Positions 41,880-53,030 of a stretch of DNA of 64,000 bases are shown here, piece after piece. A program made the translations under genes and the position numbers. The notes under the pieces are model-generated. The model saw nothing but the letters and a program-made list of their open reading frames with translations, ran no database searches and was not told the origin of the DNA. Position 1 is the stretch's first letter, and each line of letters starts with the position of its first letter. The DNA is from Anodontia alba (lineage: Eukaryota; Mollusca; Bivalvia; Lucinida; Lucinidae): assembly GCA_964016985.1 (NCBI GenBank), contig OZ024835.1:689501-753500 (forward strand), in the 5' to 3' direction.

Positions 41880-43140
41880 ATGTTTCTAAAACGTATATTC
41901 CCAGCTCAGAATTATGATGGACCCATAAATTAGGTCAATGGCTTTGTCTCATTTATTTGTGTGAAATTTGATTGGTAATCTTGAGAAATGATTGGCCCAA
42001 GATCTCTTGTTGCAAAATAGTGAGCTAAACTGCTGCACTGTGAAGTCTTTTTAGAAGGTACGTAATTGTCTAAATAGTGAGCCTAATGTATCGGAATCAG
42101 ACAAATGTTTTCATCACCATAGCAACACAAAGGGCTGTCCGTAGTATTCTTTGACTAGGGATGATCAGAGCACTACATTTAGTTCTTAATTTGGCATGAT
42201 AATTTGGCATTCTGAGAAATTTGAAAATGTTCCTCTACTAAAACCCATACTCGTGGGATGAAGAGAGGTGTGGAGGGAAAAAAAGAGAGCATCTGGCGCT
42301 GATCAGAGGTACAATAGAACCGAGTGTCCTATTTTATTCTTGCGCGTGTTTCATTTCTGCAAGGAATCTTTCTTCTGAGAATTCATCACCTCAGTAAATA
42401 TTAAAAGTGACATATTTTATTAACAGAGTCCACTTGTCGAAATATTAGGGAGACGAACACACACTCTAGGGATGTCAATACTTCATGTGATGACGACGAC
42501 CATAATTGCAGGTAATATAGACGACCTTCTTATCGACCCACTTATCTACGATTTTCTGCTATCTTTACAATCATGACAACTTTTGTAACATCCCCTTTGG
42601 CCATTCACCGCACGAAACCCCTCTGAAAGTGGGTCTAATGTTAAATAAAAATAACTTAGGGAGCTAATTCCTTCCTTTTAAAATAGACCCTTTTCAGAAA
42701 AGGGAGCAAAACAAGTTTTACAGAGTTGTCTCCCTTGAAAGTGTATCAATTCCAAGTACATGTATATGAAGTACATTTAGAAAAAAAGTCCTTAACATCG
42801 CAGACCCGGGTTAGCATCTTTGTTCGGGGTTTTAACCCTATGAAGACTGAATAGACTCCACCAAACTATACATTGGAGGAGTCCAATTTCAATTTTAGAT
42901 ATGTCAGGCAATGATATTCAGCTGTTCCTGGAAAAATGGCTGCACTATTTGTAAACTATGCTGCAATTTAAGAAAAATCTACTTTATGGCATGTACGCCA
43001 ATGCGCATGCGCGCATTTGATCAGAGTCTTTGCTGGTACTGTTACGACCGAGCACTCCTACCTTCGATTATCTGCCTTGGCAGATTACGCATAGCTTCTA
43101 AGTATATATTCAATCTCTGACATCTGCGTCAGGGAGTCGA
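41880..43140. other. Unassigned sequence with one CTCCCTTTT repeat
   Basis: 42595-42755 is the AAGGGAG/CTCCCTT family (AACCCCTCTGAAAGTGGG...). 42835-43110 has loose repeats including TGCGCATGCGCGCATTTGAT. No gene. Confidence 0.4.
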
Positions 43141-43215
43141 CTCTTTGGCTCAGTGGTTAGAGCATTGGATTTTAAACCGGGAGGACCGGGTTCGATTCCC
43201 AGGAAAGACGGAATA
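43141..43215 (+). mobile_element. tRNA-like SINE head
   Basis: A box TTGGCTCAGTGGTTAGAGC (43146) and B box GGGTTCGATTCCC (43188) at tRNA spacing, with an imperfect anticodon stem around GGATTTTAAACC. It lacks a proper acceptor stem, so it reads as a SINE, truncated by the following sequence. Confidence 0.7.
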
Positions 43216-43321
43216 TTTTTTCAGCTATGCTTCATTCCTTTGTTACGATTTTCATGTCGTAAGAGTACTAAGTGGAAATCCAAGGATCGAAGGCTCGTCA
43301 GACGGAAAGTGAAGAACGATC

Positions 43322-43600
43322 CATCACGAAAGCATACCTATATAATTTTGACCCCCTTAAACCCAACTTTTATGTAGCAAAACTGGGATTTACACGGGAA
43401 TACATTATTTTTCTCATTTCTGCTCAAAAACATAAATTGTGTGTACTCGTTAGAACCGCCTCGTCGAGGCGGTTCTAATGAGTACCCAAAATCTATGTTT
43501 TGAACAGGTATACGAAAAATATCAGAATTTTTTATCTGAAAATTTTCCGTTTTGGGTTGAAAAACTTTCCATTTATTTGAATAGGCGTGTTTTCGTAATG
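43322..43600 (-). mobile_element. MITE family A, copy 12, inverted
   Basis: CATCACGAAAGCATACCTAT to ATAGGCGTGTTTTCGTAATG. Perfect hairpin GAACCGCCTCGTCGAGGCGG. Confidence 0.92.
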
Positions 43601-43721
43601 AGACTGTGCGCATGCGCAAGATTGTTAGAGTCTTCCCTGGGTGCACGTGTATCAAGGTGCCTCATCGCACGTTGCGGCTTATGTAGCTCTAATTCATAGA
43701 CAAAACAGTTGCAATGTGCAT

Positions 43722-44071
43722 CAAGGGGCGGATTCAGAGGGGTTCGGTCGAACCCCGCTTTGGCTCAAAATTTCGTTTCATGGGAAATTTTGGATAAATT
43801 TGATAAATTTGGGGTACCGTTTTTTACACTAACTATTCACATCCCTTACTCTTTACCTGATACTTCCCTTCAACAAGTCTATTTTACTACCTACGAATGT
43901 GCATAATTGCTGGATGAGTGGAAAACAGTGTAGACCCAGATTAGACGCCGCGTTCTGCGGCGTCTGATCTAGGTCTACACTGTTTGCTCAGACCTGTTTT
44001 CCGAATAGGTAAATTACGGTTAATTTATCAAATCGAACACCCTTCAGAAATCATACTAGATCCGCCCCTTG
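43722..44071. mobile_element. hAT-like family E, copy 2
   Basis: CAAGGGGCGGATTCAGAGGG at the left and ACTAGATCCGCCCCTTG at the right. The central hairpin is a perfect GATTAGACGCCGCGTTCTGC/GCGGCGTCTGATC within AACAGTGTAGACCC...GTCTACACTGTTTGC. CAGGGGCGGATC-type ends are typical of hAT MITEs. An 8-bp duplication is not evident. Confidence 0.85.
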
Positions 44072-44346
44072 CACCCGTGCTGTCTGATTACGGCTTAAGA
44101 ATCTGGTGTAGAATGTATTCAGCTAGGCAGTAGTGAAAAGCCTATAGTGATACACAGTCTGGTCTGAGACTTTCCAAACAGAGTCTAGTCCACATTTTGA
44201 TAGCAAGTCAAGTCCAAAACGGCTTTTGTCCAGCGTTTAACTTTTTTTTTTTCTTTTCATACTAGGGGTAAGTAATTGGATTCTTCGTTCAGTTGAAGCT
44301 GTCTCTAGTTACGTACCTTTAGTTAAGACATGGCAGCAATCTTCAC

Positions 44347-44448
44347 CCTGCGTAGCATGACATCCTCTTTGCGATGGCTTTGTCCGTCACCGTGTTCGTT
44401 GTCAGTTTCGCTGGCGTCGTTCGTTTCGTCGTCGTCGGCGGTGGCCAT
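44347..44448 (-). CDS. Possible first coding exon, acidic N-terminus
   Basis: On the minus strand an ATG (44448) opens MATADDDETNDASETDNEHG, then DGQSHRKEDVMLRR, up to a candidate donor AGG|GTGAAG (44346). If not spliced, the frame stops eight codons later. The segment is GC-rich and dense in Asp/Glu codons, unlike the repeats around it, as expected of a 5' coding exon. No downstream exon could be found in the window, and I do not recognise the protein. Confidence 0.3.
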
Positions 44449-44578
44449 CAGCTTTTGTTTCCCCTAAATAACTTGAATAAGACTGCACTTGTGCGAGTAC
44501 AGTCCCCCTAGTTGAGTGGAGGAGGAACCTTACTAATGTTTGGTTTTACCAGTCGATTCTTCAGCCATTTGTGGTCCT

Positions 44579-44858
44579 CATTACGAAAACATGCCTATTC
44601 AAATATATAGAAAAATCTCACCTCCAAAAACTGATAATTTTCAGATAAAAATCTCCGAAATTTTTCGTATTTCAGCTCAAAACATAGATTGTGGGTACTC
44701 GTTAGAACCGCCTCGGCGAGGCGGTTCTAACGAGTACCCACAATATATGTTTTTGAGCAGAAATAAGAAAAATAATGTATACCCCCGTAAACCCCAGTTT
44801 TACTATATAAAAGTGGGGTTTACGGGGGTCAAAATTATATAGGTATGTTTTCGTGATG
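44579..44858 (+). mobile_element. MITE family A, copy 13 (reference copy)
   Basis: Cleanest full copy, 280 bp. Layout: TIR CATTACGAAAACATGCCTAT; TTTCAGATAAAAA stem; GCTCAAAACATAGATTGTGG; perfect hairpin GTACTCGTTAGAACCGCCTC with complement; mirrored stems; then GTAAACCCCAGTTTTACTAT and GTGGGGTTTACGGGGGTC (itself an inverted pair); TIR TATGTTTTCGTGATG. The hairpin is followed by this second, asymmetric hairpin, so orientation can be read. Sixteen copies occur in this window. Confidence 0.95.
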
Positions 44859-44926
44859 TTGATAATCGATCAATAATTTCCTTGCATATCCATTGTGACA
44901 TGAGGTACCTCTTTTCAAATCAACTA

Positions 44927-45250
44927 CAGTCGACTCTCGTTATCTCTAATTCACTTATCACGAATAACTGCCTATCACGAAGTAAAAATCTGGTCCCTGT
45001 TTGACACGGAAATCTAATAACAGGTAACAAAATATTCTGGAAAATAGGAGAAATTGCTCCTCTTTGCCACAATATTTTCAATATATCTCTAATTTCAGAT
45101 GTCAAATTATATATTCATTTGTGAAATGTTGTTGTTCGAGTTATTTTTTCCTCAATTCTGCAAATCTGAAATGTCGATAGGTACTGATATCTGGAAGTAT
45201 CTAAGAGAGTCCCTTGACTATTAGAGTCAAGGTACGACCGCGATCCGATA
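44927..45250. mobile_element. pogo-like element, worn
   Basis: CAGTCGACTCTCGTTATCTC after TA. Internally AAGTAAAAATCTGGTCCCTG as at 37262. The right end near 45190-45240 (GAGAGTCCCTTGACTATTAG) is decayed. Confidence 0.55.
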
Positions 45251-45836
45251 TCCGGCGACACAAGTATTCTGTGGAACACGCTTAGTCTAGCTTTAGTTTT
45301 ATCTACAGTATCATCTCTTCTTCTTCGGTGTTTCGGGGAGGCTGTGCTTCTTGTTTGTGTCATTTCTTACTTCATTTAAAGAAAACACACGGAGTGTTTG
45401 CATTACTGTAGAGAAGCTGACAAACATACTTAGGCACCCAAATCTCGTGTAGAATCTCGTAGCAAACTTCGTTATATCTCGTTCGCCATCTTAATTTAGC
45501 GTCACGGTCAGCAGACCAATAAATAAATATTAAGCCAAAAATGAGAAATAACTATTTATAAACCTGTTTAAAGTTGCTTTTGAATAAATATAAGCTCTGC
45601 TGAATTTAAACAAAAACTACTAAAAATGCCGATTAAAAAAATAAAATACCGAACATATCACGTGACCTCAGTTGACACCGGCGTGTAAGGCCAACTTTAT
45701 AAACCAACTGCTGTCAAAAAAAAAAAAGTTGGCTGAGTCCATTTGCATCAAAGGCAGTGCCTTTATTTCATATTATCGTTGATAGTCTAGATAGTTAAAA
45801 GAAAAAAGAAATATCTTTGAACTGTGTATTTTTCAG

Positions 45837-46344
45837 AAATAACTGTATTGACCCAGCTGGCTGGAACCTGCGAGGCTCGGACTGGGGTTGTTGTGGTAAT
45901 TATGATGGTTGCTGTACCTACGCTTCCTTCCTTTGTTATATACATGACGCTCTTTGCCGCTGTTGTGATGTTGGTGACAAGAATTTCTGCGGACCTAAAT
46001 GCAAACCGGAAGCTGACTGTCTGGCGCCATCTACAACTCCGAGCTGTAAACCGGAAAACGATTGTCTTTCGACTTCTACCGCTGAGTCTTGCGAAGGAGT
46101 AAATTGTGAAACGACCTCTAGTGGTAATGATTCTACACTATTTGAGATAGACAATAATTTTTATAATAAAAACATTTCGCAACAAACGAGTAATATAAAG
46201 AGCAATAAAACAATAAACGGACATAATACAAGAACTTCAAATAAGAAACATACAGAGGGAACAAATGACAACATGAACGATGAATATCAGTCAGACTATG
46301 TTAATGAAGGCAGTGGGGAAACAGAGTATAGTGGGCATATTTAA
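45837..46344 (+). CDS. Putative terminal exon of a Cys-rich secreted protein
   Basis: Acceptor GTGTATTTTTCAG ends at 45836. The exon supplies the last base of a codon and then 168 residues to TAA (46342-46344). The first about 60 residues are very Cys-rich: CIDPAGWNLRGSDWGCCGNY, then DGCCTYASFLCYIHDALCRCC and CGPKCKPEADC, followed by a repeated CKPEADC/CKPENDC phrase. The rest is Asn/Thr/Ser-rich, with NIS and NKT sequons and a C-terminal NEGSGETEYSGHI that resembles glycosaminoglycan-attachment Ser-Gly sites. An ATTAAA lies at 46372. The CC..CC...C......C.CC spacing recalls somatomedin-B-like modules, but I do not recognise the family. Upstream exons, including any signal peptide, were not found. 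Confidence 0.6.
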
Positions 46345-46379
46345 ATATGGAAAGGGGTTAACTTTTCTTTTATTAAAGG

Positions 46380-46643
46380 AGGAATGGGAATGCTATCAGG
46401 GGAGGTTACTCTGTCCCTATTGTTTTGACCTGCAGTAAAGCAAACAGGAAGTCACAAAAGTTGTCTCCTTTGCAAGCAATGATAAATGAATACACTACAG
46501 ATGAAATCATTCTGAGCTGACAGTATTTGCTTCTTTACTTGGTAAATCCGTTCCTTTAAGAGCCCCGCCCCACCCCAATACACACGCATGCACTCACTCT
46601 TTGAGAAACATTTCATATCTATGAGGATCAAATCAGTCATTTT
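46380..46643. other. 3' flank with AAGGGAG-type repeat
   Basis: GGAGGTTACTCTGTCCCTAT...GTTGTCTCCTTTG is a worn copy of the CTCCCTT family. No gene. Confidence 0.4.
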
Positions 46644-47041
46644 CTGTGGCGGATTTAGAATAATTTCTGAGGGGGTTCGATTTGATCAAACTACCGTACG
46701 TACTCTATGTATTCGGAAAGGCAGTCCTGAGCAAATAGTGTAGACCTATATCAGATGCCGTAGATCATGGTCTACACTGTTTGCCACTCATCCAGCAATG
46801 TTATACACATTCATAAAATCATAAGTAGTAAGATAAGCTTGTTGAAGAGAGAAATAAGGTAGGTGGCCGCGCCCGCGTGTGTGTGTGTGTGTGTGGTGGT
46901 GGTGGTTGGGGGGGGGGGGGATATTTAGAGTAAATATGATAGCCCATATTTATCCAAACTTTCTACTAAAATGAAATTTGAGTCAAAACGGGGTTCGACT
47001 GACACCCTCCTCACCACGAATCCCTTCTGCATACGCCCCTG
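46644..47041. mobile_element. hAT-like family E, copy 3
   Basis: CTGTGGCGGATTTAGAATAA at the left, CTTCTGCATACGCCCCTG at the right. The internal GATCAGA module is decayed. Contains a (GT)n(GGT)n(G)n tract (46874-46920). Confidence 0.8.
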
Positions 47042-47096
47042 TTCTGACTGATCTCCCTTTATAGTAAGTGTAGAAGAACTGTTTAGAGTACTCTGA

Positions 47097-47098
<2 letters not shown>

Positions 47099-47150
<52 letters not shown>
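47099..47150. repeat. (CT)n microsatellite
   Basis: About 26 CT dinucleotides with one TTT interruption. Confidence 0.98.
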
Positions 47151-47153
<3 letters not shown>

Positions 47154-47335
47154 GTATAGCCATTCCCTTTAAATAATTTGATACAACAGAAAATATCTTG
47201 CTCCCATTCCATTAAAGAAGACAGAAAGTTGCCTCCCCAGTATTTGAAACTTTTCAAAAATGGAGGCTTCTCCTAGAAGGAGTTTAGTGTTTTCACCTTT
47301 AACCGTCTGAGAGGGAGCAAAGAAATGGAAACAAG

Positions 47336-47706
47336 CAGATGCGGATCTAGAATGATTTCAGAGGGGGTTCGATTTGATCAAATTATAGTACGTGCTCTAC
47401 GTATTCGGGCAGACAGGCCTGAGCAAACAGTACAGACCCAGATCGGACGTCGCAAAACGCGGCGTCTGATCAGGTTCTACACTGCTTGCCACTCATTCAG
47501 CAATTTTACCCACATTCATAGGTAGTAAAAATGGACTTGTTAAAGAGAAGTATACGGTAAAGAGTAAGGAGTGGGAATACAGTATCCCAAAATTATCAAA
47601 GGTACTCAAGCTTGCCCATGTAAATTAAATTGTGAGTCAAAGTCGGAGGGGATAGGGTGAATGGGATTCAGTCGAACGACATGAATCCCTTCTGAATCCG
47701 CCTCTG
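47336..47706. mobile_element. hAT-like family E, copy 4, with flanking direct repeat
   Basis: CAGATGCGGATCTAGAATGA at the left and TTCTGAATCCGCCTCTG at the right. Direct repeats AACAAG lie immediately outside (47330-47335 and 47707-47712), perhaps the remains of an 8-bp duplication. Inner GATCGGACGTCGCAAAACGC hairpin. Confidence 0.88.
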
Positions 47707-47712
47707 AACAAG

Positions 47713-47815
47713 TATTTCTAGTTTAGGGTTATTTACCATTCTTCTTGAGAACTTGAATGTCTGCGTTCTGAAGTCAATATTTTATCATAAAACATTTGTT
47801 CTTATTCTTCTTGTG

Positions 47816-47846
<31 letters not shown>

Positions 47847-48779
47847 CATATATGGATACCGAAGGGTAAACACTAGTAAAAGGGAAGCCACTCCAGTAGA
47901 AAACATTTGATTTTCTGGTATATGATATCTCAAAGGGGACTGCTCATAACCACGGAGAGGAAATTTATTTCTTTAATTTAGCACACCTCTTTGAGAAAAG
48001 TGATAAATATTGTTGATCAGAGTGATCTCCCTTGGTTATCCAAACAGCGCGCGGCGAAGCCTTTGATTAGACTGCTCGGATGCACAATCTGATCTGTCTT
48101 CTATGGCACATCTGCAAATAGTAAATTAGAGTGCAACTTACATGTACCAAATCATCGTTGTACCAACTTCCCCAGAGAAGATTTTGTGATATACATTTTG
48201 TAAATTGTTTCTCGACTCATAGTTTTCAGACTTGATAGATAACCATAGGAAAAACAGTTATGTAACGAGGTAGTGTCTTTACTGATTCAGCCTTGAGAAT
48301 GCTAACGGTTAAACACGAGCAAACAGTTGAAGGGACAATACAAAGTATAACAACGCTATTGTAGGAGTTTTCTCCCTTAGACTATTCATTTTCTCATTGG
48401 CATTTGTGTTTACCTGGCCCAGGAGTAAATTATTTTTATAAAGCTTTCTTATTTTCCTCACCCTGGTTAATGCTAAGCTTTCTTACAAAACGGCAGTTTC
48501 AAAGAGTGATAATTACACCAGAATAATCCAAAGTAGCAGTCTTTTATAACTGAAACAGTTGTGAGGTGATGAAATAAAACTGCCTTCCCACTTGCACTGT
48601 GGAAGAGTCCATATACAATAAACGGGTGTTAATGGGTTAAATAATGTTTTTTAGATACATATGATCGCTATAAGCAAACCGGTAAAGTTTGCAAAATGTG
48701 CAGACTGATCAGACAGAGTTTTAATGCACTCTGACAAAACATGCGCATCACACAAATTTAATAAGTGGTTACCGAAGAC
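47713..48779. other. Unassigned, poly(A) tract and worn modules
   Basis: Poly(A) at 47820-47846. 48020-48130 and 48680-48760 hold loose GATCAG/CTGATC modules. No gene. Confidence 0.4.
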
Positions 48780-49058
48780 CATTACCAAAACAAGCCTATT
48801 CAAATATACTGAAAATTTCACCACCAAAAAATTGAAAGTTTTCAGATAAAAATTCTGATATTTTTCATATTTCTGCTCAAAACATAGATTATGGGTACTC
48901 GTTAGAACCGCCTCACCGAGGCGGTTCTAACGAGTACACACAATCTATGTTTTTGAGCAGAAATAAGAAAAATGATGTACACCCCTGTAAACCCAAGTTT
49001 TACTATATAAAAGTGGGGTTTAAGGGGGTCAAAATTATATAGGTATGTTTTCGTGATG
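48780..49058 (+). mobile_element. MITE family A, copy 14
   Basis: CATTACCAAAACAAGCCTAT to GTATGTTTTCGTGATG. Perfect hairpin GAACCGCCTCACCGAGGCGG. Confidence 0.93.
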
Positions 49059-49480
49059 GGACCTACATAAGAAACACTGATACTATCCGCACATGCCAGT
49101 CAACCTTTACGCACTGAATGCATGGTAGAATTTCAGCCATTGTTAAGGAAAACAATTTTATGCCTTCCTTTTGGCTCTACCTACTGAATATTCATCCCCT
49201 TTCGAAAATATGTCTACTCTAAAGGAAAACAAATTGCTCTCAAATGCTATCCCTAAAACTGTATATGTTACCCTTTACTAAATGAACGATACAAAGGAAC
49301 TGCCTTCATATTTGGCAACTTCTCTTTACATTACGGCAACTAGTACACACTAGAAGAATTGTTTACTCTTTCGGCGCCAAATTTCAGACATTTGTCGTCT
49401 GCTTTTTTTTTTTTTTTTTTTTTTTTTTATTTTAACAAACTATCATTTGGAAAGACGTTTATATGTTAAGTTGAAAGACT
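49059..49480. other. Unassigned, poly(T) tract
   Basis: 49190-49260 is a worn CCCCTTTCGAAAA...CTCTAAAGGA copy of the AAGGGAG family. Poly(T) at 49405-49428. No gene. Confidence 0.4.
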
Positions 49481-49484
49481 GAAT

Positions 49485-49870
49485 GTCAAACAGTGGAGAT
49501 CCAGATGAGACGGCTCATTGAGCCGTCTCATCTAGATCTATGTTGTTTGCAAAAGCTTATTATTATTGCCTGTGGCAGTGAAAGAGTTAAGCAGGAGTAT
49601 CTGATGATGATTCTGGGACATTTATATCCCCCCATCCTACGGGGAGGGGCACATATTGATTTTGGTGCGGATCCCGTTGGCGTCCGCGTTGGCGTCGGCA
49701 TGGCACTTTCTTGTCTATACAATATCTTGTAAACCAGTGGTTAGATTATTACCAAATTTTCATGGATATATAACTGGGACATACCAAAGAACTGATTAGA
49801 TTTTAATGACCTTGACCTAATTTTCAAGGTCACAACAGTAGCTAAAACTGAAAATTCACAGTCGGGGGAC
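49485..49870. repeat. GAGACGGCTC hairpin and a dispersed repeat
   Basis: 49490-49553 is a hairpin AGATCCAGATGAGACGGCTC with complement. 49600-49860 is a dispersed repeat recognisable by GATTTTGGTGCGGATCCCGT and TGACCTTGACCTAATTTTCA. Confidence 0.6.
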
Positions 49871-49874
49871 ATCT

Positions 49875-50025
49875 GTTTTCTTTGAAAACACCGTTATTAG
49901 TTTTTTTAGTTCTCCATCAAAACATATGTTGTGGGTACTCATAGAAGCGCCTGAATCAGGCGCTTCTACGAGTACCCACATGATATGTTTTAATGGAGAA
50001 ATAGGAAAAATATCCAAGAATTATC
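49875..50025. repeat. Solitary TACTCATAGAAGCGCC hairpin
   Basis: GTGGGTACTCATAGAAGCGC and its near-perfect complement; TTCTCCATCAAAACATATG outer stem. Confidence 0.85.
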
Positions 50026-50990
50026 TTCAGGTACTCTTCCATAACAACTTCTCTGACACATTGATCGGACGCAGCGTCTGATCTGGGTAGCTGTTGTTGC
50101 ACGGACATGTTGTTTTAGTGGAGCTCTAGACTTGCATCTGTCATAGATTGAAAATAAGCAGTTTTAAAGAATAAATCGAAGAAGAATAAAACGAAGGAAT
50201 ATATGCGTGTATCAAAATACACTTTTTTTTTTATATTTAATATATAGCATTTAAAAGTTATAGAATCTGTCATGTTTTTATAAATATGAAATTCTTTGCT
50301 GGTGGCAGGTTCTCGGGTAGCCTTGGCATTTTGTTTAAACCAGGGTCGAGTGTTTGTCATTTCAAGTGTGGAATGTGATAAGAACTACAGCGTGTTTCAA
50401 AACACCTTTTACTTAGACGTGTTTCACAGAAGTGTTACCTATTCCATGCCTGTCAATACCAATACACAGTCATCAAATTATTGAACACGTTTTGGTGATA
50501 TATGTTTATGTATATTAAATTAAAGAATTTTGTTTACATACGCCCTGTTTCTGGACAGAAGAACAGTAGTTAATCAAAGATTCCGATTACCTCTATCAAA
50601 TCTGTGGTAAAAGATAAATAATTTCAAATAATGGGAGGGAACGTTTTCCTTATTAGGTACAATGCAATAAATATTTGTGTTCTAAATGCATCTTGTTAAA
50701 AAGTGTTGATTAATTAATGCCCATTTCTTATATAATTTTATCAGCTCTTTCATCCGTGCAGTCATTTTATGTATATAGAGGCTTATAATTTGGTAGAATC
50801 TGATGAAAGAAAAACCATCTCCTCAATCTCGTCAGTTGTCATGTTACCAGAGCTAAGCAACTAAAATGAGATAAAATAAAATCTTGGAGGGAAAATGGGA
50901 ACAGTCCTTATTCGCTCAAAGCCTATGGAGACACATAGTCTTTGAAAACCCATTAAGGGACTGTTGACATTATCAAATCACGCTTCTGGT
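50026..50990. other. AT-rich, no confident feature
   Basis: A plus-strand frame at 50296-50484 follows a possible acceptor (GGTGGCAG) but shows no recognisable protein. Nothing else is supported. Confidence 0.35.
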
Positions 50991-50996
50991 CTCTGA

Positions 50997-51017
50997 CACA
51001 CACGCACACACACACAC

Positions 51018-51100
<83 letters not shown>
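50997..51100. repeat. (CA)n microsatellite, about 52 units
   Basis: CA dinucleotide run with two CG interruptions near its left end. Confidence 0.99.
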
Positions 51101-51104
<4 letters not shown>

Positions 51105-51623
51105 GTTTACATATTACCTAAATTGAAACACTCCCTTATGCCTCCGTGGAAACTCGTCGGTCGTGTTGGTGGTTCGGCATGTTATGTAATCTAGAAAGAA
51201 TACATTCACTTTCTAATTGAAAACCTCCACTATGACCGTTGAAAATGACAGGTTAAACATGTAGCTGTCATTTTCAATACTCATTCGGTTTGAAAGCGGC
51301 TGTAATGTTTGATATATTTTCTTTGCTCTACCCTTCCCTGTTATACTATTTCCACAACTTATGAGGATATCTCTTATCAGAAAATGACCAATTTTAAAGA
51401 TGGCAGAGAATGATCTCTTTCACCTATCACGATATACAATTTCAATAACATAATAACTCACATATTTTATCGCTATATCTAAGTCTTTAGGATTTACCTA
51501 TCAAAAAGTCAATTCAACAATATTGTGCTAATATAACTTTTTTATGAGCCATTAAGTATCCACATATCTTGACAAATTCATGTTCAGCTCGAGGTTCAGC
51601 TAACTGTTTTGATAGTATTACTG
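51101..51623. other. No recognisable element
   Basis: Only a short hairpin GAAAATGACAGGTTAAACAT...GCTGTCATTTTC at 51241-51277. Confidence 0.4.
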
Positions 51624-51815
51624 CAGTAAAACCTCAATCGCTCGAACATCTTTGGGACCACGTAAATTTATTCGAGACATGGGTAGTTCATGCCGATGAG
51701 AGTTAGTAATGACGCCAGATCAGGAAACAAATGACGATAACTTAGGTGCTTTTTTTCTAGACATTATTATATTAATGGTATGTTGAATGTACTTATTAGA
51801 ATCGCTGCTCCAATT
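51624..51815. mobile_element. Family B, copy 3, truncated
   Basis: CAGTAAAACCTCAATCGCTC followed by inner sequence inverted relative to copy 2 (GGGACCACGTAAATTTATTC) and half a hairpin (TACTTATTAGAATCGCTGC). Confidence 0.7.
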
Positions 51816-52815
51816 CCAATAGTCTGTTTTCTGTCTTGCTCCGTAATTTTAACCGTACATGTAATAATACTATTTCCTGTATATTGTCTGATATGGGTAC
51901 AGGGAACTAATTATTTTTCCCATAGACCTCCATAGTAATTCACCCTTTTTGGTGGTTAAGAGTTCATTTCAGGGTATGGCTGAGCTTCCAAATTTTGTTT
52001 TAATTCAAAGACCAGGCTTAGCACAGCAAAATAAATAAGGGGAAAAAAGAAAAAAAAAACACCACTGTCACCAGCACTTTCTGGGACTTTTTGGAGGCTG
52101 AATGTAGCAACCCCTCAATTGGCAGGTGTCAAAATTTGAAACTTTGAAATTTCTTTTGGCGCCTGCAAAAATAAAAAGAAACATTTATTTCTTTGAAACA
52201 ATTCTGAAATTACGCACAAACATTTTGTCTTCAAATAAGAATAATAAGTTTCAATTCATCTTTATTAATAACTAATCACAAGTCGCCTTACAAAAATAAC
52301 TACCCTGGGCTTCCCTGCACGTTTTTGCAACAGACAGCAGTCTTGACACAATTGGTTCCCTGTGTACATATATAAAATTCCCTATTTCACGTTTATACAA
52401 AACGGTGCCGCCTTCGCATTGCATTTACAAACAGAAATAATCAATGCGCATATTTGCGCATGTTAAGAACGACTATATGCATTTAAGGATGGACTTCTAC
52501 AGCGCGTTATACCATCTTGAAGTTTGGGCTTATCTGTTACATTCTGAAGGGTTGCTTCACAAAAACAATGTAAGAATCTGGGTCACCACTGTTTGCAAGC
52601 ATTAATTTTAGAAATATGAGTAATTAGTGACCACCAAGTACGTTTAGTGACCAAAATAAAGGTATATGTGACGTGATGCTGAGCTGCTACATAAGTTCAT
52701 CTCTTTCTCGCAAAATATTGTATTTGCAAATGGCAAAGATACGCGAATTTAGAGGCACGTTTTGGGTCTGCATGTATTGCCAAGGTCTCCAGGCTCAGTT
52801 CATAGAGTTCAAAAA
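51816..52815. other. No recognisable element
   Basis: Mixed-composition DNA. I see no repeat family or splice-supported frame. Confidence 0.3.
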
Positions 52816-52889
52816 TGCTATAGACTACTAAAGATTCTGATTGAATTCATAACTATAATGACTATATATCGAGTAAATAATATAGGGAT

Positions 52890-53030
52890 CAAGCATGATT
52901 TTTCGTGCATTAACATTCGCCAGGGCACGAGGGAGGTGTTGAAAACCGAGGCCGGAGGCCGCGGTTTTCGACACCTCCCTAGGGACCTGGCGAATGTTAA
53001 TGCATTGAAAAACCATGTTCGACCGCTATT
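52890..53030. mobile_element. Hairpin element with GGAGGTGT arms
   Basis: CATGATTTTTCGTGCATTAA...AATGCATTGAAAAACCATG outer arms; inner GAGGGAGGTGTTGAAAACCG with complement; tip GAGGCCGGAGGCCGC. It accounts for open frames on both strands here. Confidence 0.85.

Noticed and set aside
43141..43215. Functional tRNA gene
   Set aside because: A and B boxes are present, but acceptor and anticodon stems do not pair well. The same applies to 12690, 13831 and 53648, so SINE heads are the better reading.
50296..50484. Plus-strand frame after a possible acceptor, followed by ATTAAA
   Set aside because: The pyrimidine tract is weak and the 57-residue product resembles nothing I know. Not enough to call an exon.
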